Shown: piece by piece, positions 9,081 to 18,306 of the stretch
Numbering within the stretch: the first letter of the stretch is position 1
Layout of the letters: every line of letters starts with the position of its first letter
Assembly (NCBI GenBank): GCA_003151595.1
Contig: PLXW01000110.1
Coordinates: 21,549 to 85,548 of the forward strand
Direction: 5' to 3'
DNA from: Myxococcales bacterium
Lineage (GTDB): Bacteria > Myxococcota > Polyangia > Polyangiales > Polyangiaceae
Length of the DNA stretch: 64,000 nt
Notes under the pieces: generated by a model
Databases searched by the model: none
What the model was told of the DNA's origin: nothing
The model's input: only the letters and a program-made list of their open reading frames with translations
Position numbers and translations under genes: made by a program

Positions 9081-9935
9081 ATGCTCCGCATCGCCGACTC
9101 ACTCAAATGTGTTCTCACACTCCTCGCAGCGGCTTCGCTCGCGACGGGGTGCGCCTCCGCAGCTCCCGCCGACGATCCCTCGCTCCCGGCTCCAACGTCG
9201 ACCGAATCAATCGACGACGCAGGGAGCGCCGCTACGCCGGACCCCAGCGCACCCGACGCCGCGCTCGTTTTGGAGGATGCCAGTTCCCCGGAGGACCCAG
9301 CTGCGCCGGAGGATGCAGGTGCAGCCGACGCCGCGAAGTCGAAAGGCGCCGGCCCGACGAACCCGTGTCCGGCGCTGAAATACCCATCCGGAGTGAAGAT
9401 TCAGACCTTCGAAAACGCGGCGATGACGGCGACGTACGCGAAGCACCTTGCAAGCGGGGAGTCGGCCCCAAAGTGCTTTCTCGATGTCGACGACCTGATC
9501 GATCCCGATACGGAGCAGGTCTACCCCCTCACGGTGAACGTCGCCGCGCACTTCATGCTCGAGGAGCTCGTCGGGACCGAGGTCTCGGAGGGCTATGGGC
9601 ACCTCGTGCTCATGGCGCCCGCGGCCGTCGCGTCGCTCGAAAAGTTCCGCGAGGCGCTGAACACGCCAGTGTCCGTCAATAGCGGCTTCCGCAGCCCTAA
9701 ACACCAGGAAGACGTATGCACGTCACTCTGCGGCGACCCGCTCGGTTGCTCGGGCACGTGCGCCAACAACTCGCGCCACATGTTCGGCGACGCCGTCGAT
9801 CTCCCGCTCCAGTTCTACACGACGGCCGACGAGCACCTCGCCTGCAGCGTGGGCTTCAAGTTCGCTTACCTCGAGAGCGGGACTCACCTGCACGTCGACC
9901 AGAACCCCGCATACGCGACCTGCGTGATCGAGTAG
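9081..9935 (+). CDS. Secreted M15-like zinc peptidase, lipoprotein (peptidoglycan-active)
   Basis: 284 residues. Lipobox LATGC (Cys24), then an Ala/Asp/Pro-rich linker to about residue 95. The peptidase domain shows SGFRSPKHQE (200-209), SRHMFGDAVDL with candidate zinc ligands His233 and Asp240, and THLHVDQ with His271. This is the H-x(6)-D plus H-x-H pattern of the M15/VanY/Hedgehog-like fold. Family members cleave D-amino-acid bonds in peptidoglycan stem peptides. It probably acts at the cell envelope or is released for lysis of other bacteria. Eight nt separate it from the next lipoprotein gene. Confidence 0.85.
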   Translation: MLRIADSLKCVLTLLAAASLATGCASAAPADDPSLPAPTSTESIDDAGSAATPDPSAPDAALVLEDASSPEDPAAPEDAGAADAAKSKGAGPTNPCPALKYPSGVKIQTFENAAMTATYAKHLASGESAPKCFLDVDDLIDPDTEQVYPLTVNVAAHFMLEELVGTEVSEGYGHLVLMAPAAVASLEKFREALNTPVSVNSGFRSPKHQEDVCTSLCGDPLGCSGTCANNSRHMFGDAVDLPLQFYTTADEHLACSVGFKFAYLESGTHLHVDQNPAYATCVIE

Positions 9936-9942
9936 GCCTCCC

Positions 9943-10791
9943 ATGTTCCGACGATGCATTCTCCAGGTCCTGTCGCTGGCGTCGCTGTTCGCGTGCGGGA
10001 GTGCCGCGCTCGATTCCCCTGTCCTCGAGACCGATGGCTCGAGCGATTCCCCGGTGCTGGACGCGGGTACCTCCGAGGACGGCTCGACGGTCACCGGGCC
10101 GGCGCCCGACGCAGCCCCTCCGGATGAGAACCTGGAGGACGGAAGCGCGCCCGACGCCACTGCACGCGACGCATCCCCGCCCGACGCCGGACCCAGCTGC
10201 GCAAAGCACCTCACCATAGTCTTCGCAGTGGGAACGGGAGCGGGCTCGGTCGGCTCGCTCTCGAACGGCTGCTGGGACGTCGTCGATGCCGACGGTGCGG
10301 CGAATCACGCCTTCCGCAAGTGCAGCACAAGCAATTTCGCGGTCACCAACCCGAGCGCTGCCAACTACGCGTACGACGACACAAACCCCACGCGCGCGAT
10401 CTCACAAGATCAGACGTTTCTTTCTCAATGCTCATCGGGCGCGACGGGGACCGGCTTCGAGTTCATGGCCTATCGCGGCGGGGCGTGGCGTCTCCTCACG
10501 GCGACCCACATGAAGGCGTACTTCGCGGAGCTCTATTCGAGCGACCAGACGATCGACGACTACCTCTCGGCGTGGCCGAAGACATTGAGTGGCCACCAGG
10601 TCTCGCCGATGATCAACATCGGTCCGAACGACTCCAAGACGATCGGATCGGCGGCGTCGAGCATGTGTCATCCGCTCGCCGACGGCGGCTATTTCGGCGT
10701 GTACAACGGCGACTGGCAATCGCCGATGGCCGCCACGGATGCGCGCGCGAAGGCCCTTGCGACCGCGCTGAACGGCTGCACGGGCCCGTGA
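9943..10791 (+). CDS. Lipoprotein of unknown function
   Basis: 282 residues, signal peptide with lipobox SLFAC (Cys18) and an Asp/Pro/Ala linker to about residue 85. The mature domain has five to six Cys and aromatic-rich segments (TGFEFMAYRGGAWRLLTATHMKAYF). I do not recognise it. The stop is followed at once by the next lipoprotein gene, whose alternative GTG start (10788) overlaps it, so they are likely co-expressed. Confidence 0.75.
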   Translation: MFRRCILQVLSLASLFACGSAALDSPVLETDGSSDSPVLDAGTSEDGSTVTGPAPDAAPPDENLEDGSAPDATARDASPPDAGPSCAKHLTIVFAVGTGAGSVGSLSNGCWDVVDADGAANHAFRKCSTSNFAVTNPSAANYAYDDTNPTRAISQDQTFLSQCSSGATGTGFEFMAYRGGAWRLLTATHMKAYFAELYSSDQTIDDYLSAWPKTLSGHQVSPMINIGPNDSKTIGSAASSMCHPLADGGYFGVYNGDWQSPMAATDARAKALATALNGCTGP

Positions 10792-10805
10792 GCGCATACA
10801 GCAGG

Positions 10806-11477
10806 ATGGCGCGCGCGTGTCTGGAAGCGGTGGCGAAAGCTGGCTTGCTCGCCGCGTGCATCGGCGCGCTCGGGGGATGCGGTGCCGTCGCCGCCCCGAG
10901 CAGCGGAGAGGACGACGCCGGGGAGGACGCCGACGACTGGGACTATCCCAACTATCCTGAAGACGACGCGTCGGCCGGCATCGAGCTCGAGGGGGGACCA
11001 CTGATGTTCGACGCAGGGCCCGACGACTCGAACGCCGGCGAAGGCGACGCCAGCGGAGACGCGTGCGCGCTCCGCCTCCCGGTCTACCGATGGCTCAACG
11101 GTGCAACCGGCGAGCACTTCTACACGGTCGATGCGAACGAGCAACCCGCGGGGTTCGCCCTCGAGTCTCCGGCAGCCTTCTATGTCGATCCGGCGGGCGC
11201 GGGCACGATTCCCTTCTACCGATGCTACTCGTCCGCGTTGAATCGACACGTGTATACGCCGAGCGCGACGTGCGAAGGCACCGCTGGCTTCGTGGTCGAA
11301 TCGATCCTCGGGTACATCGGGACGGACGGATGCGGAAACGCCACGACCTTGTATCGCCTCTTCGACGCGACGAGCGCCGATCACTTCTATACAGCGAGCC
11401 CGGTCGAGGCCGACAACGCCGTGACCACGTACGGCTATCAGTTGCAGGACGCGTATTCGGTGTGGTCAGCGCCTTAG
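10806..11477 (+). CDS. Lipoprotein with DUF5648-type repeats
   Basis: 223 residues from ATG 10806; GTG 10788, overlapping the previous stop, is an in-frame alternative. Signal peptide ending in LGGC, an Asp/Glu-rich linker to about residue 80, then three repeats: VYRWLNGATGEHFYT, FYRCYSSALNRHVYT and LYRLFDATSADHFYT, each followed by a Gly/Phe/Tyr segment. This pattern is the DUF5648 repeat common in secreted bacterial hydrolases and lysozymes, thought to act as a binding module. No catalytic domain is attached. Confidence 0.8.
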   Translation: MARACLEAVAKAGLLAACIGALGGCGAVAAPSSGEDDAGEDADDWDYPNYPEDDASAGIELEGGPLMFDAGPDDSNAGEGDASGDACALRLPVYRWLNGATGEHFYTVDANEQPAGFALESPAAFYVDPAGAGTIPFYRCYSSALNRHVYTPSATCEGTAGFVVESILGYIGTDGCGNATTLYRLFDATSADHFYTASPVEADNAVTTYGYQLQDAYSVWSAP

Positions 11478-11546
11478 CCGCCGGCGCCAGATCCGCGGCG
11501 CCCGCGGACAGTCGCCCCGGGCATGCCCAGTGCACCGAGGACGCCC

Positions 11547-12671
11547 ATGCGACACACCTATGTTCTCCCTCTCGTCCTGGGCCTTGCGGCGTGCGCCAGC
11601 TCCACTGGCGCGGATGGACAATCGGAGTCGGAAGGCGAACAGCTCGCCGCCGGCACCTACATGAACCCTCTGCTCGGAATCGGTGGCGGCAATTACGCCG
11701 AATGCGCCGATCCGAACGTTCGACAGTTCGGCGCAAACTACTTCATGGTCTGCACGTCGCCGAACATCGGGCTGACGCCGGACGCGTTTCCGATTCACTG
11801 GTCCTCGGACCTGGTGCACTGGCACCTCATCGGCTACGTCTTCTCCAAGGCCTCACACCCCCGATGGGCGAAGGCGCCGGGCTCGGGATTCTATTGGGCG
11901 CCCGAGATCAATCGCTTCCACGGTAAGTGGGTCCTGACGTTCGCAGCGTCTTCGAGCAATCCGTCCAACGCCGGCTCGATGGCCATCGGCGCAGCGAGCG
12001 CTGACGCCATCGCTGGTCCATGGACCCCCATCGAAGAGCCGCTCGTCGCTCAGGGCGACGGATCCATCCCCGGTCCCGGCGATACGAACTCGGGTCGAAT
12101 CGATCCCAGCGTCGTTCGCGACCCGGGCACCGGCGCGCTCTATCTTTATTACGTCTATCAACCGGAGTACCTGCACGTCGCGCAGCTCAGCGAAGACGGC
12201 CTGTCCATCCTCAAAGGGACCGACAGGGAGCTGCAGCTCACGACGGGAGAGCCGTTCCGGGCCACGCTCCCCTGGGAGCACGACCACGAAGGACATGGAA
12301 CGGTCGAGGGGGTCGAAGCGCATTTCAAGGACGGCCAGTTCTATCTGCTCTACAGCGGGGCATCGACGTGGGACGGCTCGTACGCGGTCGGCGTCGCCCG
12401 CGCCAACTCGCCCTACGGCCCATTCGAGAAGCACGGAGCGCCGATCCTCTCGTCGGCTGCGACGGGGCGCATGGTCGGACCCGGACACAGCTCGCAGTGG
12501 CTCGAGGGGCCCGACGGGCGAACGCAGCTGCTCTACCACGTCCAGTGGCGCGGGAAGACTGGACACAGTGAGCCGCGTCTCCTGGCGCTCGACGAGGTCT
12601 CGTTCGATGGAGCCGGCTGGCCGCGCGTCGGCGACGGTCACCCTGGCGACAAACCCATGCGGCTTCCGTGA
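11547..12671 (+). CDS. Glycoside hydrolase family 43-like lipoprotein
   Basis: 374 residues from ATG 11547, which starts the signal peptide (lipobox LAAC, Cys16). Five-bladed propeller features: CADPNV with candidate catalytic base Asp55, YWAPEI at 117-121, RIDPSV with Asp186 (pKa modulator), and GVEAHF with Glu257 (acid). GH43 enzymes hydrolyse arabinan, xylan and related polymers; the substrate cannot be read from sequence. The next gene, 30 nt downstream on the same strand, is a clan-A glycoside hydrolase, so the two may act on one polysaccharide. Confidence 0.85.
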   Translation: MRHTYVLPLVLGLAACASSTGADGQSESEGEQLAAGTYMNPLLGIGGGNYAECADPNVRQFGANYFMVCTSPNIGLTPDAFPIHWSSDLVHWHLIGYVFSKASHPRWAKAPGSGFYWAPEINRFHGKWVLTFAASSSNPSNAGSMAIGAASADAIAGPWTPIEEPLVAQGDGSIPGPGDTNSGRIDPSVVRDPGTGALYLYYVYQPEYLHVAQLSEDGLSILKGTDRELQLTTGEPFRATLPWEHDHEGHGTVEGVEAHFKDGQFYLLYSGASTWDGSYAVGVARANSPYGPFEKHGAPILSSAATGRMVGPGHSSQWLEGPDGRTQLLYHVQWRGKTGHSEPRLLALDEVSFDGAGWPRVGDGHPGDKPMRLP

Positions 12672-12701
12672 ACGCGAGCTTGAACAAGGAGTGAATGCAC
12701 C

Positions 12702-13895
12702 ATGATTAAGAGAAATCAGGCTCGTTGGATTCGTGTGTCGTCGCTGACGATGGTGTTCTTCGCGCTCGGTGGCTGCGGCGCGCCCGGCCCGGACGAGTCG
12801 AGCACGAGCAGCACGGAGGAATTGTCCGGGAGCCCCGAGGCGATCAACATCGGCTTCAACGGCGGACCCGACCAGTTCGCGTACTTCACCGAGTTCTGGA
12901 ATTCCAGCTCCGTGCAGCCGGGGCCGCGCCTCTGTCACACGTATCTTTCGTGGAACGTCGCCCTTCAGAAGCCAGGTCAGGGAGCCGCGAACGAGCAGGG
13001 ATCTCGCGCGTTCTTCGAGGACTGGCTGGCGCATGCCGAAGGTCACTGCCAGGAAGCGCTCGTCAGCTTCAAGTCGTATCCAAGGAGCCAAGGGGGTACG
13101 GGCAACGAGGCGCCCTCGACGACGAGCCCGCCCAGCGTCGATGCGTTCGCGAAGGCCTTCGAAGCGTTTCGAGCGACGAAATGGGCTGGCTGGACGGGCA
13201 CGTTCTCCTTCACGCCGTGGAACGAGCCCAACAACGGAGCCGGGAGTGGCGATGGGCTCGGGCGCGCGCTCTCTCCCGACGAGGCCGCGGACTACTACCT
13301 CGCGATGCGGCATCTTTGCGCGGAGCCGGGCTGCAAGGTGGCCGCAGGCGATCTGGCGTCGAACGGCGGGATGGTCGACGACTTCCAGTGGAATTGTCCG
13401 GACGACAACGTGGCTCCCGGTTCGCTTTGCAGGCAGGCGAGTTACCTCGATAGGTACAAGAATTACATTGCGAACCATGCCGACGACGCGGCGTTCAAGC
13501 TGGGTCGCGGATTTCGCCCGGAGTACTTCGCGTTCCACCCCTGGCACGACGTGAACGATTACCTCGACGCCAAGGATCACTGCAGCACCGAGAAGGGCTG
13601 CTCGACGCGCGCGCTCCTCAAGAATCTCGGTGGGTCGTGGGGCGGGGTGAAGCTCTGGGACACCGAGATCGGCGTCGGCCAAGACGGCAATCCGTCGGTC
13701 GGGGACGAGACGCAGGCGTGCGGCGCCGCATTCCTGCTGCGCCTCACGGCGAACCTCAGCAGGCGAATCACGCGCATCTACTACACGCGCCTGCACAACG
13801 GTAACCCGCAGCTCATCTCCGGCTCGACGCCGAGACCCGCGATGAAGGTCCTCGCCGATCGAGAGCTGCGGTATCCGAACGGTGCGTGCTTCTAA
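12702..13895 (+). CDS. Clan-A glycoside hydrolase-like lipoprotein
   Basis: 397 residues, lipobox ALGGC (Cys25). AAGGAG lies about 10 nt before the ATG. A (beta/alpha)8 glycosidase is suggested by FTPWNEPNN with candidate acid/base Glu175 and KLWDTEIGVG with candidate nucleophile Glu322, about 147 residues apart as in clan GH-A. The exact family is not clear. Secreted and probably outer-membrane anchored; follows the GH43 gene on the same strand. Confidence 0.8.
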   Translation: MIKRNQARWIRVSSLTMVFFALGGCGAPGPDESSTSSTEELSGSPEAINIGFNGGPDQFAYFTEFWNSSSVQPGPRLCHTYLSWNVALQKPGQGAANEQGSRAFFEDWLAHAEGHCQEALVSFKSYPRSQGGTGNEAPSTTSPPSVDAFAKAFEAFRATKWAGWTGTFSFTPWNEPNNGAGSGDGLGRALSPDEAADYYLAMRHLCAEPGCKVAAGDLASNGGMVDDFQWNCPDDNVAPGSLCRQASYLDRYKNYIANHADDAAFKLGRGFRPEYFAFHPWHDVNDYLDAKDHCSTEKGCSTRALLKNLGGSWGGVKLWDTEIGVGQDGNPSVGDETQACGAAFLLRLTANLSRRITRIYYTRLHNGNPQLISGSTPRPAMKVLADRELRYPNGACF

Positions 13896-13947
13896 AGGCG
13901 GCGCGGCGCTACCTACCTGGCCTCCCGGTGCGGTAAGTACGAACGAG

Positions 13948-15006
13948 ATGCCCAGGATCGTCCGAGTCCGCCCGCGCGTTTCTCGCGTCGCGCTTCCGAG
14001 CGCCGTCCTGGGGTTGCTCGTCGCGTGCGCCGGCCGTTCACCTGCGACCGTGGGGACGTCTTCACTCGCAGTCATCGGCGGAAGCGTCGATGCGGCGCAC
14101 GCGTCCGTCGTCTCCATCGTCGCGCAGGTTGACGCGTCGAATCCCGAACTGTGCACGGGGACCGTGATCGCGCCGCGGGTGGTGTTGACGGCGGGGCATT
14201 GCACGCTCGGCCAAGCGCCCGCGGGGCTCATCGTCGGACTCGGGGCGTCGGCTGGATCGCCGACGAGCGTGCTCGCCGTGGCGGCGGTCGTGACGTACCC
14301 GGGCTACGCGGGAACCGATGATCTGCCAGGGGGGACCGATCTCGGAGCGATCATCCTCGCCGAAGATGCCGACGTGCCGAGCGTGCCGCTCTTCGCGGGG
14401 AGCGGGGAGGCGTTGGTCGGAGACTCGGTGACCGTCGTCGGCTACGGGCAGTCGTCGGCGAGTGATCGCGAGAGCAGCGGGACACGGCGCTCGGGGGTCA
14501 CGAGCGTCGGCGCGGCGTGCTCGGCGCTTCTGTCGTTCGGCGACGCGACCGTCAACGCGTGCCACGGTGACTCGGGCGGACCGCTCCTCGTCGTCGACGA
14601 TGCGGGGGGCGAGTCGATCGCGGCGATCGTCTCGTATGGCGACGAGCTTCATTGCGCGACGGCCTCGCGCGCGGTGCGCGTCGATCGCTACGCTTCGTGG
14701 ATCGCCGCCGTCATCGCCGGCTCCGGTGACGCGGGCGCGTGCCCTGCGTGCCCCTCCGCGGCGATCGATTGCGAATCGAGCGACGCGGGGAGCGACGCCG
14801 CCGCCGCGAGCGACGACGGCGGGGCGACTGCCGACGCGGCCGGTCCCGTCGCACCGCCGCCGGCGACGTCGGGTTGCAGCTGCTCGGTCGCGCCGCGCGA
14901 GAGCACGCGCTTCGCCGCGATCACGATGACCGCGGCGTGCGTGCTCGCGCGGGTCACTCGTTCGAGAAGACGCCGTCGGCGACGAGCTGCCCCTGGCCCG
15001 GCGTGA
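13948..15006 (+). CDS. Trypsin-like serine protease with lipobox and MYXO-CTERM-like tail
   Basis: 352 residues from ATG 13948 (an upstream in-frame start at 13882 overlaps the previous gene and lacks a signal). N-terminus with lipobox LLVAC (Cys27). S1 triad: His84 (LTAGHC), Asp131 (TDLGAIIL), Ser209 (HGDSGGP). After a Ser/Asp/Ala linker the C-terminus is GCSCS, a hydrophobic stretch and RRRRRRR, the arrangement of MYXO-CTERM. Having both a lipobox and a C-terminal sorting tail is unusual. Converges with and overlaps the end of the next minus-strand gene by 53 nt. Confidence 0.88.
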   Translation: MPRIVRVRPRVSRVALPSAVLGLLVACAGRSPATVGTSSLAVIGGSVDAAHASVVSIVAQVDASNPELCTGTVIAPRVVLTAGHCTLGQAPAGLIVGLGASAGSPTSVLAVAAVVTYPGYAGTDDLPGGTDLGAIILAEDADVPSVPLFAGSGEALVGDSVTVVGYGQSSASDRESSGTRRSGVTSVGAACSALLSFGDATVNACHGDSGGPLLVVDDAGGESIAAIVSYGDELHCATASRAVRVDRYASWIAAVIAGSGDAGACPACPSAAIDCESSDAGSDAAAASDDGGATADAAGPVAPPPATSGCSCSVAPRESTRFAAITMTAACVLARVTRSRRRRRRRAAPGPA

Positions 15007-16327
15007 GCTCGGTGAGCGGGCGAAGCGACGCGCGCATGACGTTGGCGAACGCGCGGTTCTCGCTTCCGAGGTCGCGGTGGAACAGCGTGTCGGTCCCGAG
15101 CGAGTACACCTGAAGGTCGCGCACGTAGAACGTCCCTTCCGCCTTCGTGAGCCGCACGTGCCCGGCGTCGAAGTGGAGCGTCACCTTGTGCGATCCCGCG
15201 TCGAGCCCCTGGCCGGTGTGCGCGATGGCGATGGGGTGCTCCTCGCCGTCGGCGCCCACGACCGTGAGCTTGCCCGAGATCTCGAGGCGATCGTAGGAGC
15301 GCGACTCGACGTTCACGTCGACCTCGAACGCCGAGACGAGCCCGTTCTCGTCGGTGAGCGTGCGGTGGTCGGTGAGGTTCACGATGCGCGCGGTGGGGAT
15401 GCCGTAATGGAACCCGGTCCGGCCTTGCCGCGCGAAGGCGAAGCCCGCCGGGCTGGTCCCCGTCGCGCGCACGTCGGTGAGGTACGCGCCGCTCTTGTTG
15501 GCGCCGTTGAGCACCGAGTGGATCGCCGCGCGGTACAGCCCGTCGCCGATCTCCGTGAACGTGATGGGCGACACCTTGTTGCCGTTCTCGCCGTCGATCA
15601 TGTCGGCGACGACGGTGGCGCCGGTGATCGGCTTGCCCCCTTCGAGCAGCGTCGCGTCGACGAACGATTGATTGCCGAGGAGGTGCTCGAGCGTCGACGG
15701 CACCAGCTTCATCACGATGTTCGACATGAGCTGCCGCGACTCGATGGCCACGCCGACCTGCGGCGCTCCGGACTTGAAGCGAACCTTGTAGACGCCGACC
15801 GGGCGACCCGAGAGCGGGATCGCCGACATCTGCAGATGGGCGTCCGGATCGTCGCCGGCCCCCTTGGCCACGCGCTGATTGATCAGCGCGCCCGTGGGGT
15901 CGAGCACCTCGATGTCGCGCAGCGCCGCCTGGATCGCGTCCTCCCCTTCCACCTGGGGGGTGAGAAAGAGGTAGGCGTCGCCGGCGGTCGTATCGATGGG
16001 CACCGAGTAGAGGCCGGCGCCCCCTTTGGAGGCGATGACGAGGCCATCGGTGTGGGTCGTCTCCACTGGCTCGTACCCGTGGCCGAGGACATCGACCGGG
16101 TCGAGCGCGTTCGAGACCTGGACCAGCGGCCGGGTGGCGTGCGCGTTGGCCGTGGCCGTGTAGAGCGACGACGCGATCACGTTGCGCCCGTTGGACGCGA
16201 CCGTTCGCGGGCCGGCGCTCGCTGCAGCGGGCGTGGGACCGGGCCCGGGCTCGGGCGCGCGGTTGGTGCTGCAGCCGGCGAGCGCTGCGAGGAGACCGAG
16301 GACGACGATCGTGTTTGTGGTTTTCAT
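14954..16327 (-). CDS. Lipoprotein of unknown function, paired with lipase-like protein
   Basis: 457 residues. ATG 16327 is preferred over ATG 16339 because GAGG sits about 11 nt before it. Signal peptide with lipobox AALAGC. Mostly beta-strand-like sequence, suggesting two or three Ig-like or adhesion-type domains (VGVYKVRFKSGAP, GLYRAAIHSVLNGANKSGAYL). No catalytic motif. It begins 14 nt after the stop of the lipase-like gene, so the two are one transcriptional unit; it may be an anchoring or chaperone-like partner for that enzyme. Not recognised as a named family. Confidence 0.8.
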   Translation of the reverse strand: MKTTNTIVVLGLLAALAGCSTNRAPEPGPGPTPAAASAGPRTVASNGRNVIASSLYTATANAHATRPLVQVSNALDPVDVLGHGYEPVETTHTDGLVIASKGGAGLYSVPIDTTAGDAYLFLTPQVEGEDAIQAALRDIEVLDPTGALINQRVAKGAGDDPDAHLQMSAIPLSGRPVGVYKVRFKSGAPQVGVAIESRQLMSNIVMKLVPSTLEHLLGNQSFVDATLLEGGKPITGATVVADMIDGENGNKVSPITFTEIGDGLYRAAIHSVLNGANKSGAYLTDVRATGTSPAGFAFARQGRTGFHYGIPTARIVNLTDHRTLTDENGLVSAFEVDVNVESRSYDRLEISGKLTVVGADGEEHPIAIAHTGQGLDAGSHKVTLHFDAGHVRLTKAEGTFYVRDLQVYSLGTDTLFHRDLGSENRAFANVMRASLRPLTELTPGQGQLVADGVFSNE

Positions 16328-16341
16328 GGTGGTTGTCATCC

Positions 16342-17787
16342 TCAGTGAGTCGCCGTGTACGTGAAGTAGGCGTAGGACCCGCTGGTGAGCGATTTCGTCG
16401 CTGAATACCAGGCGATGTCGGCGCAGGTGTTGTTGGTCCCGGCGCCCGCGTTGACGCAGTCGTCGCCCTGGGTCGTGCCCGACGCGCTGTCGAACCCGTA
16501 CTTCGCCAGGAGGCAAAGGTCGCACTGACCATCGCCGAGCCACGTGTCGCTGCACCCCACGCCGCCGTTGGCGTAGTTCGACGCGGCGCTGTAGCCCGTG
16601 TAATTCCAGCCGTCGCTCAGCGCGAGGCCGACGCCGTTCTGAGGGTTCACCCCCGTCCACTGATCGACGTAGCCGTTGTCGCCGCCGTAGGAGACGTAGC
16701 AGTCGATATCCGTCTTGGTATCGGTCTTCATCGCGCTCGTGCAACCCAGCCAGTAGTAGTTGCCGGACCACCCTTGCGTGGTCGCGTTGCAGGCCTGCGC
16801 CGCAGGAGAGATCGTGTAGTCCGGGGGGATCGCCGCGAACGCGCCGCTCATGGCGCCGTGCGCGATGGTCTCGATCGTCGCGCCCACGCCGTGACAGGCG
16901 CGCCGAGACTGGTTGTGATTCAAGCGCGCGTCGCCGCTCATGCCGGCCGTGCCGACGTAGGTGGAGCTGTTGACGCCGATGAATCCGTCGGTCGCCGCGC
17001 TGCTCGATCCCCAGCCGTAGACCTGTGCGGCCTTCAGCCCCGTGGTGTCGGTGTAGCCGCCGCACCACGCATCGCTCGAGGTGATCATGGCGTAGACGCC
17101 GCTGCCGTAGACGTACTCCGTCGAGAGACCACCGGGCGCCGTTCCGACGGAGAACGTCCCGTTACCGTTGTAGGTCGCCATCGTGGCCTGCACCTGCTGG
17201 AGCACGGCCGCCGAGTTGTAGTTGCCGAACCCGAAGTCCTTCACGACGTTGTTGCTGATGCTGGCGAACGAGCCCGACGACGTGACCTTGTCGGCGAGCG
17301 GCGTGCCCATGTTGTCGCCGGCGATGAAGATCACGCGGCGGACCTTGTTGAGGCCGTAACTGAAGGCGGTGCCGTATTCGTCGGTCGCCGTCGGGTGGGC
17401 GGTCATGTAGCGGACCGGGTTCGACCCGTTCGAGTGCGTGATGAGGACGACGTTCGTGATGATGCCGGGGCCCACGAAGTCGTGGAGCTGCGAGGCGACG
17501 TAGTAGGCGCTGGTCTGCGCGTTGTTGGTGGAGCCCTGGTACCCGGCGGCGCCGTAGGTCCAGTTGCCTCCCGCGGGATCGGCGATCATCGCGTTGATGG
17601 CGGCCTGGGTCCAGTAGCCCGTGACGGCCCCGTCGGTCGGGTTGACCTGCTTGCTGGGCGTCGCTTGGTTGCCAGTGCCGTGGATGAAGAACATGCCGTC
17701 GGCGGCCGGGGCCGCGAGGGCGGTGCTGCTCACGAAGACCACCACACCGCCAAGTGCGACAACTGCGGTCTTGATTCTTGTCTGCAT
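16342..17787 (-). CDS. Secreted alpha/beta-hydrolase (lipase)-like protein
   Basis: 481 residues with a cleavable signal peptide (ALAAPAADG). Residues 31-40 GMFFIHGTGN look like the beta-strand/oxyanion HG motif, and VVLITHSNGSNP at 113-124 is a nucleophile elbow with candidate Ser119, where the first Gly of the usual GxSxG is Thr. The C-terminal half is Cys-, Trp- and Tyr-rich and probably disulfide-stabilised. Start supported by GGAGGT about 9 nt upstream. Likely an extracellular esterase or lipase, in operon with the lipoprotein downstream. Confidence 0.75.
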   Translation of the reverse strand: MQTRIKTAVVALGGVVVFVSSTALAAPAADGMFFIHGTGNQATPSKQVNPTDGAVTGYWTQAAINAMIADPAGGNWTYGAAGYQGSTNNAQTSAYYVASQLHDFVGPGIITNVVLITHSNGSNPVRYMTAHPTATDEYGTAFSYGLNKVRRVIFIAGDNMGTPLADKVTSSGSFASISNNVVKDFGFGNYNSAAVLQQVQATMATYNGNGTFSVGTAPGGLSTEYVYGSGVYAMITSSDAWCGGYTDTTGLKAAQVYGWGSSSAATDGFIGVNSSTYVGTAGMSGDARLNHNQSRRACHGVGATIETIAHGAMSGAFAAIPPDYTISPAAQACNATTQGWSGNYYWLGCTSAMKTDTKTDIDCYVSYGGDNGYVDQWTGVNPQNGVGLALSDGWNYTGYSAASNYANGGVGCSDTWLGDGQCDLCLLAKYGFDSASGTTQGDDCVNAGAGTNNTCADIAWYSATKSLTSGSYAYFTYTATH

Positions 17788-18232
17788 TGATTGCGACCTC
17801 CGAGGTTGAAGGTCTCAATTGCAACCGACGAGCCCGTTCGCGATCCGGCTGTTTTCCCTACGAATCCGTGTGCGAAGAATCTTGTTAGTTAGCCGATTGA
17901 ACGAAATGTCATTCAGATAATTAACAATGTTTAGAATATTGAACGGTCGTGATTCTTGGTGGATGAATATGTGAGATCGAATGCGCAGATTCATCGATCG
18001 CGCAATTCGAAATACTCATACGCCGACGGTGATATTCACGTCGGCGGAGTCGTCTATCGTCGTGACATATGCGTGATAGAACAAATGAGAAACAATGCGA
18101 CGATCCAAGCCTTCTCGCGTGAGATGGAAGCGGCGTCGATACGATTGTTTCCGAGGTCGAAACTAACCCTCTTCGTTCTCCTCAGCAGATGTGATCCGAC
18201 GATTGATCGTGTGTAGAAATGCCAAAACGAAT

Positions 18233-18249
18233 GGCATGACAGACATGCC
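18233..18249. promoter_or_regulatory. Inverted repeat GGCATG-N5-CATGCC, possible operator
   Basis: A perfect 6-bp inverted repeat with a 5-bp spacer in the long intergenic region, the size of a dimeric regulator site. No regulator gene is adjacent, so this is only a candidate. Confidence 0.3.
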
Positions 18250-18266
18250 TCCCGCGAGGCTTGTGG

Positions 18267-18306
18267 TGTGTGAGATCGAGATGTGTGAGATCGCGATCTG
18301 TGTGAG
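18267..18306 (+). repeat. Three imperfect copies of TGTGTGAGATCG
   Basis: Copies start at 18267, 18282 and 18299; the first two share TGTGTGAGATCG exactly, the third only TGTGTGAG. The spacing (15 and 17 nt) is not helically regular. Function unknown. Confidence 0.45.

Noticed and set aside
11853..14231. Minus-strand frame (792 codons) opposite GH43 and clan-A hydrolase genes
   Set aside because: Covers several real plus-strand genes with signal peptides and active sites; composition is that of a shadow.
17956..18216. 86-codon plus-strand frame in the long intergenic region
   Set aside because: No ribosome binding site, no GC-rich third positions, no recognisable family.
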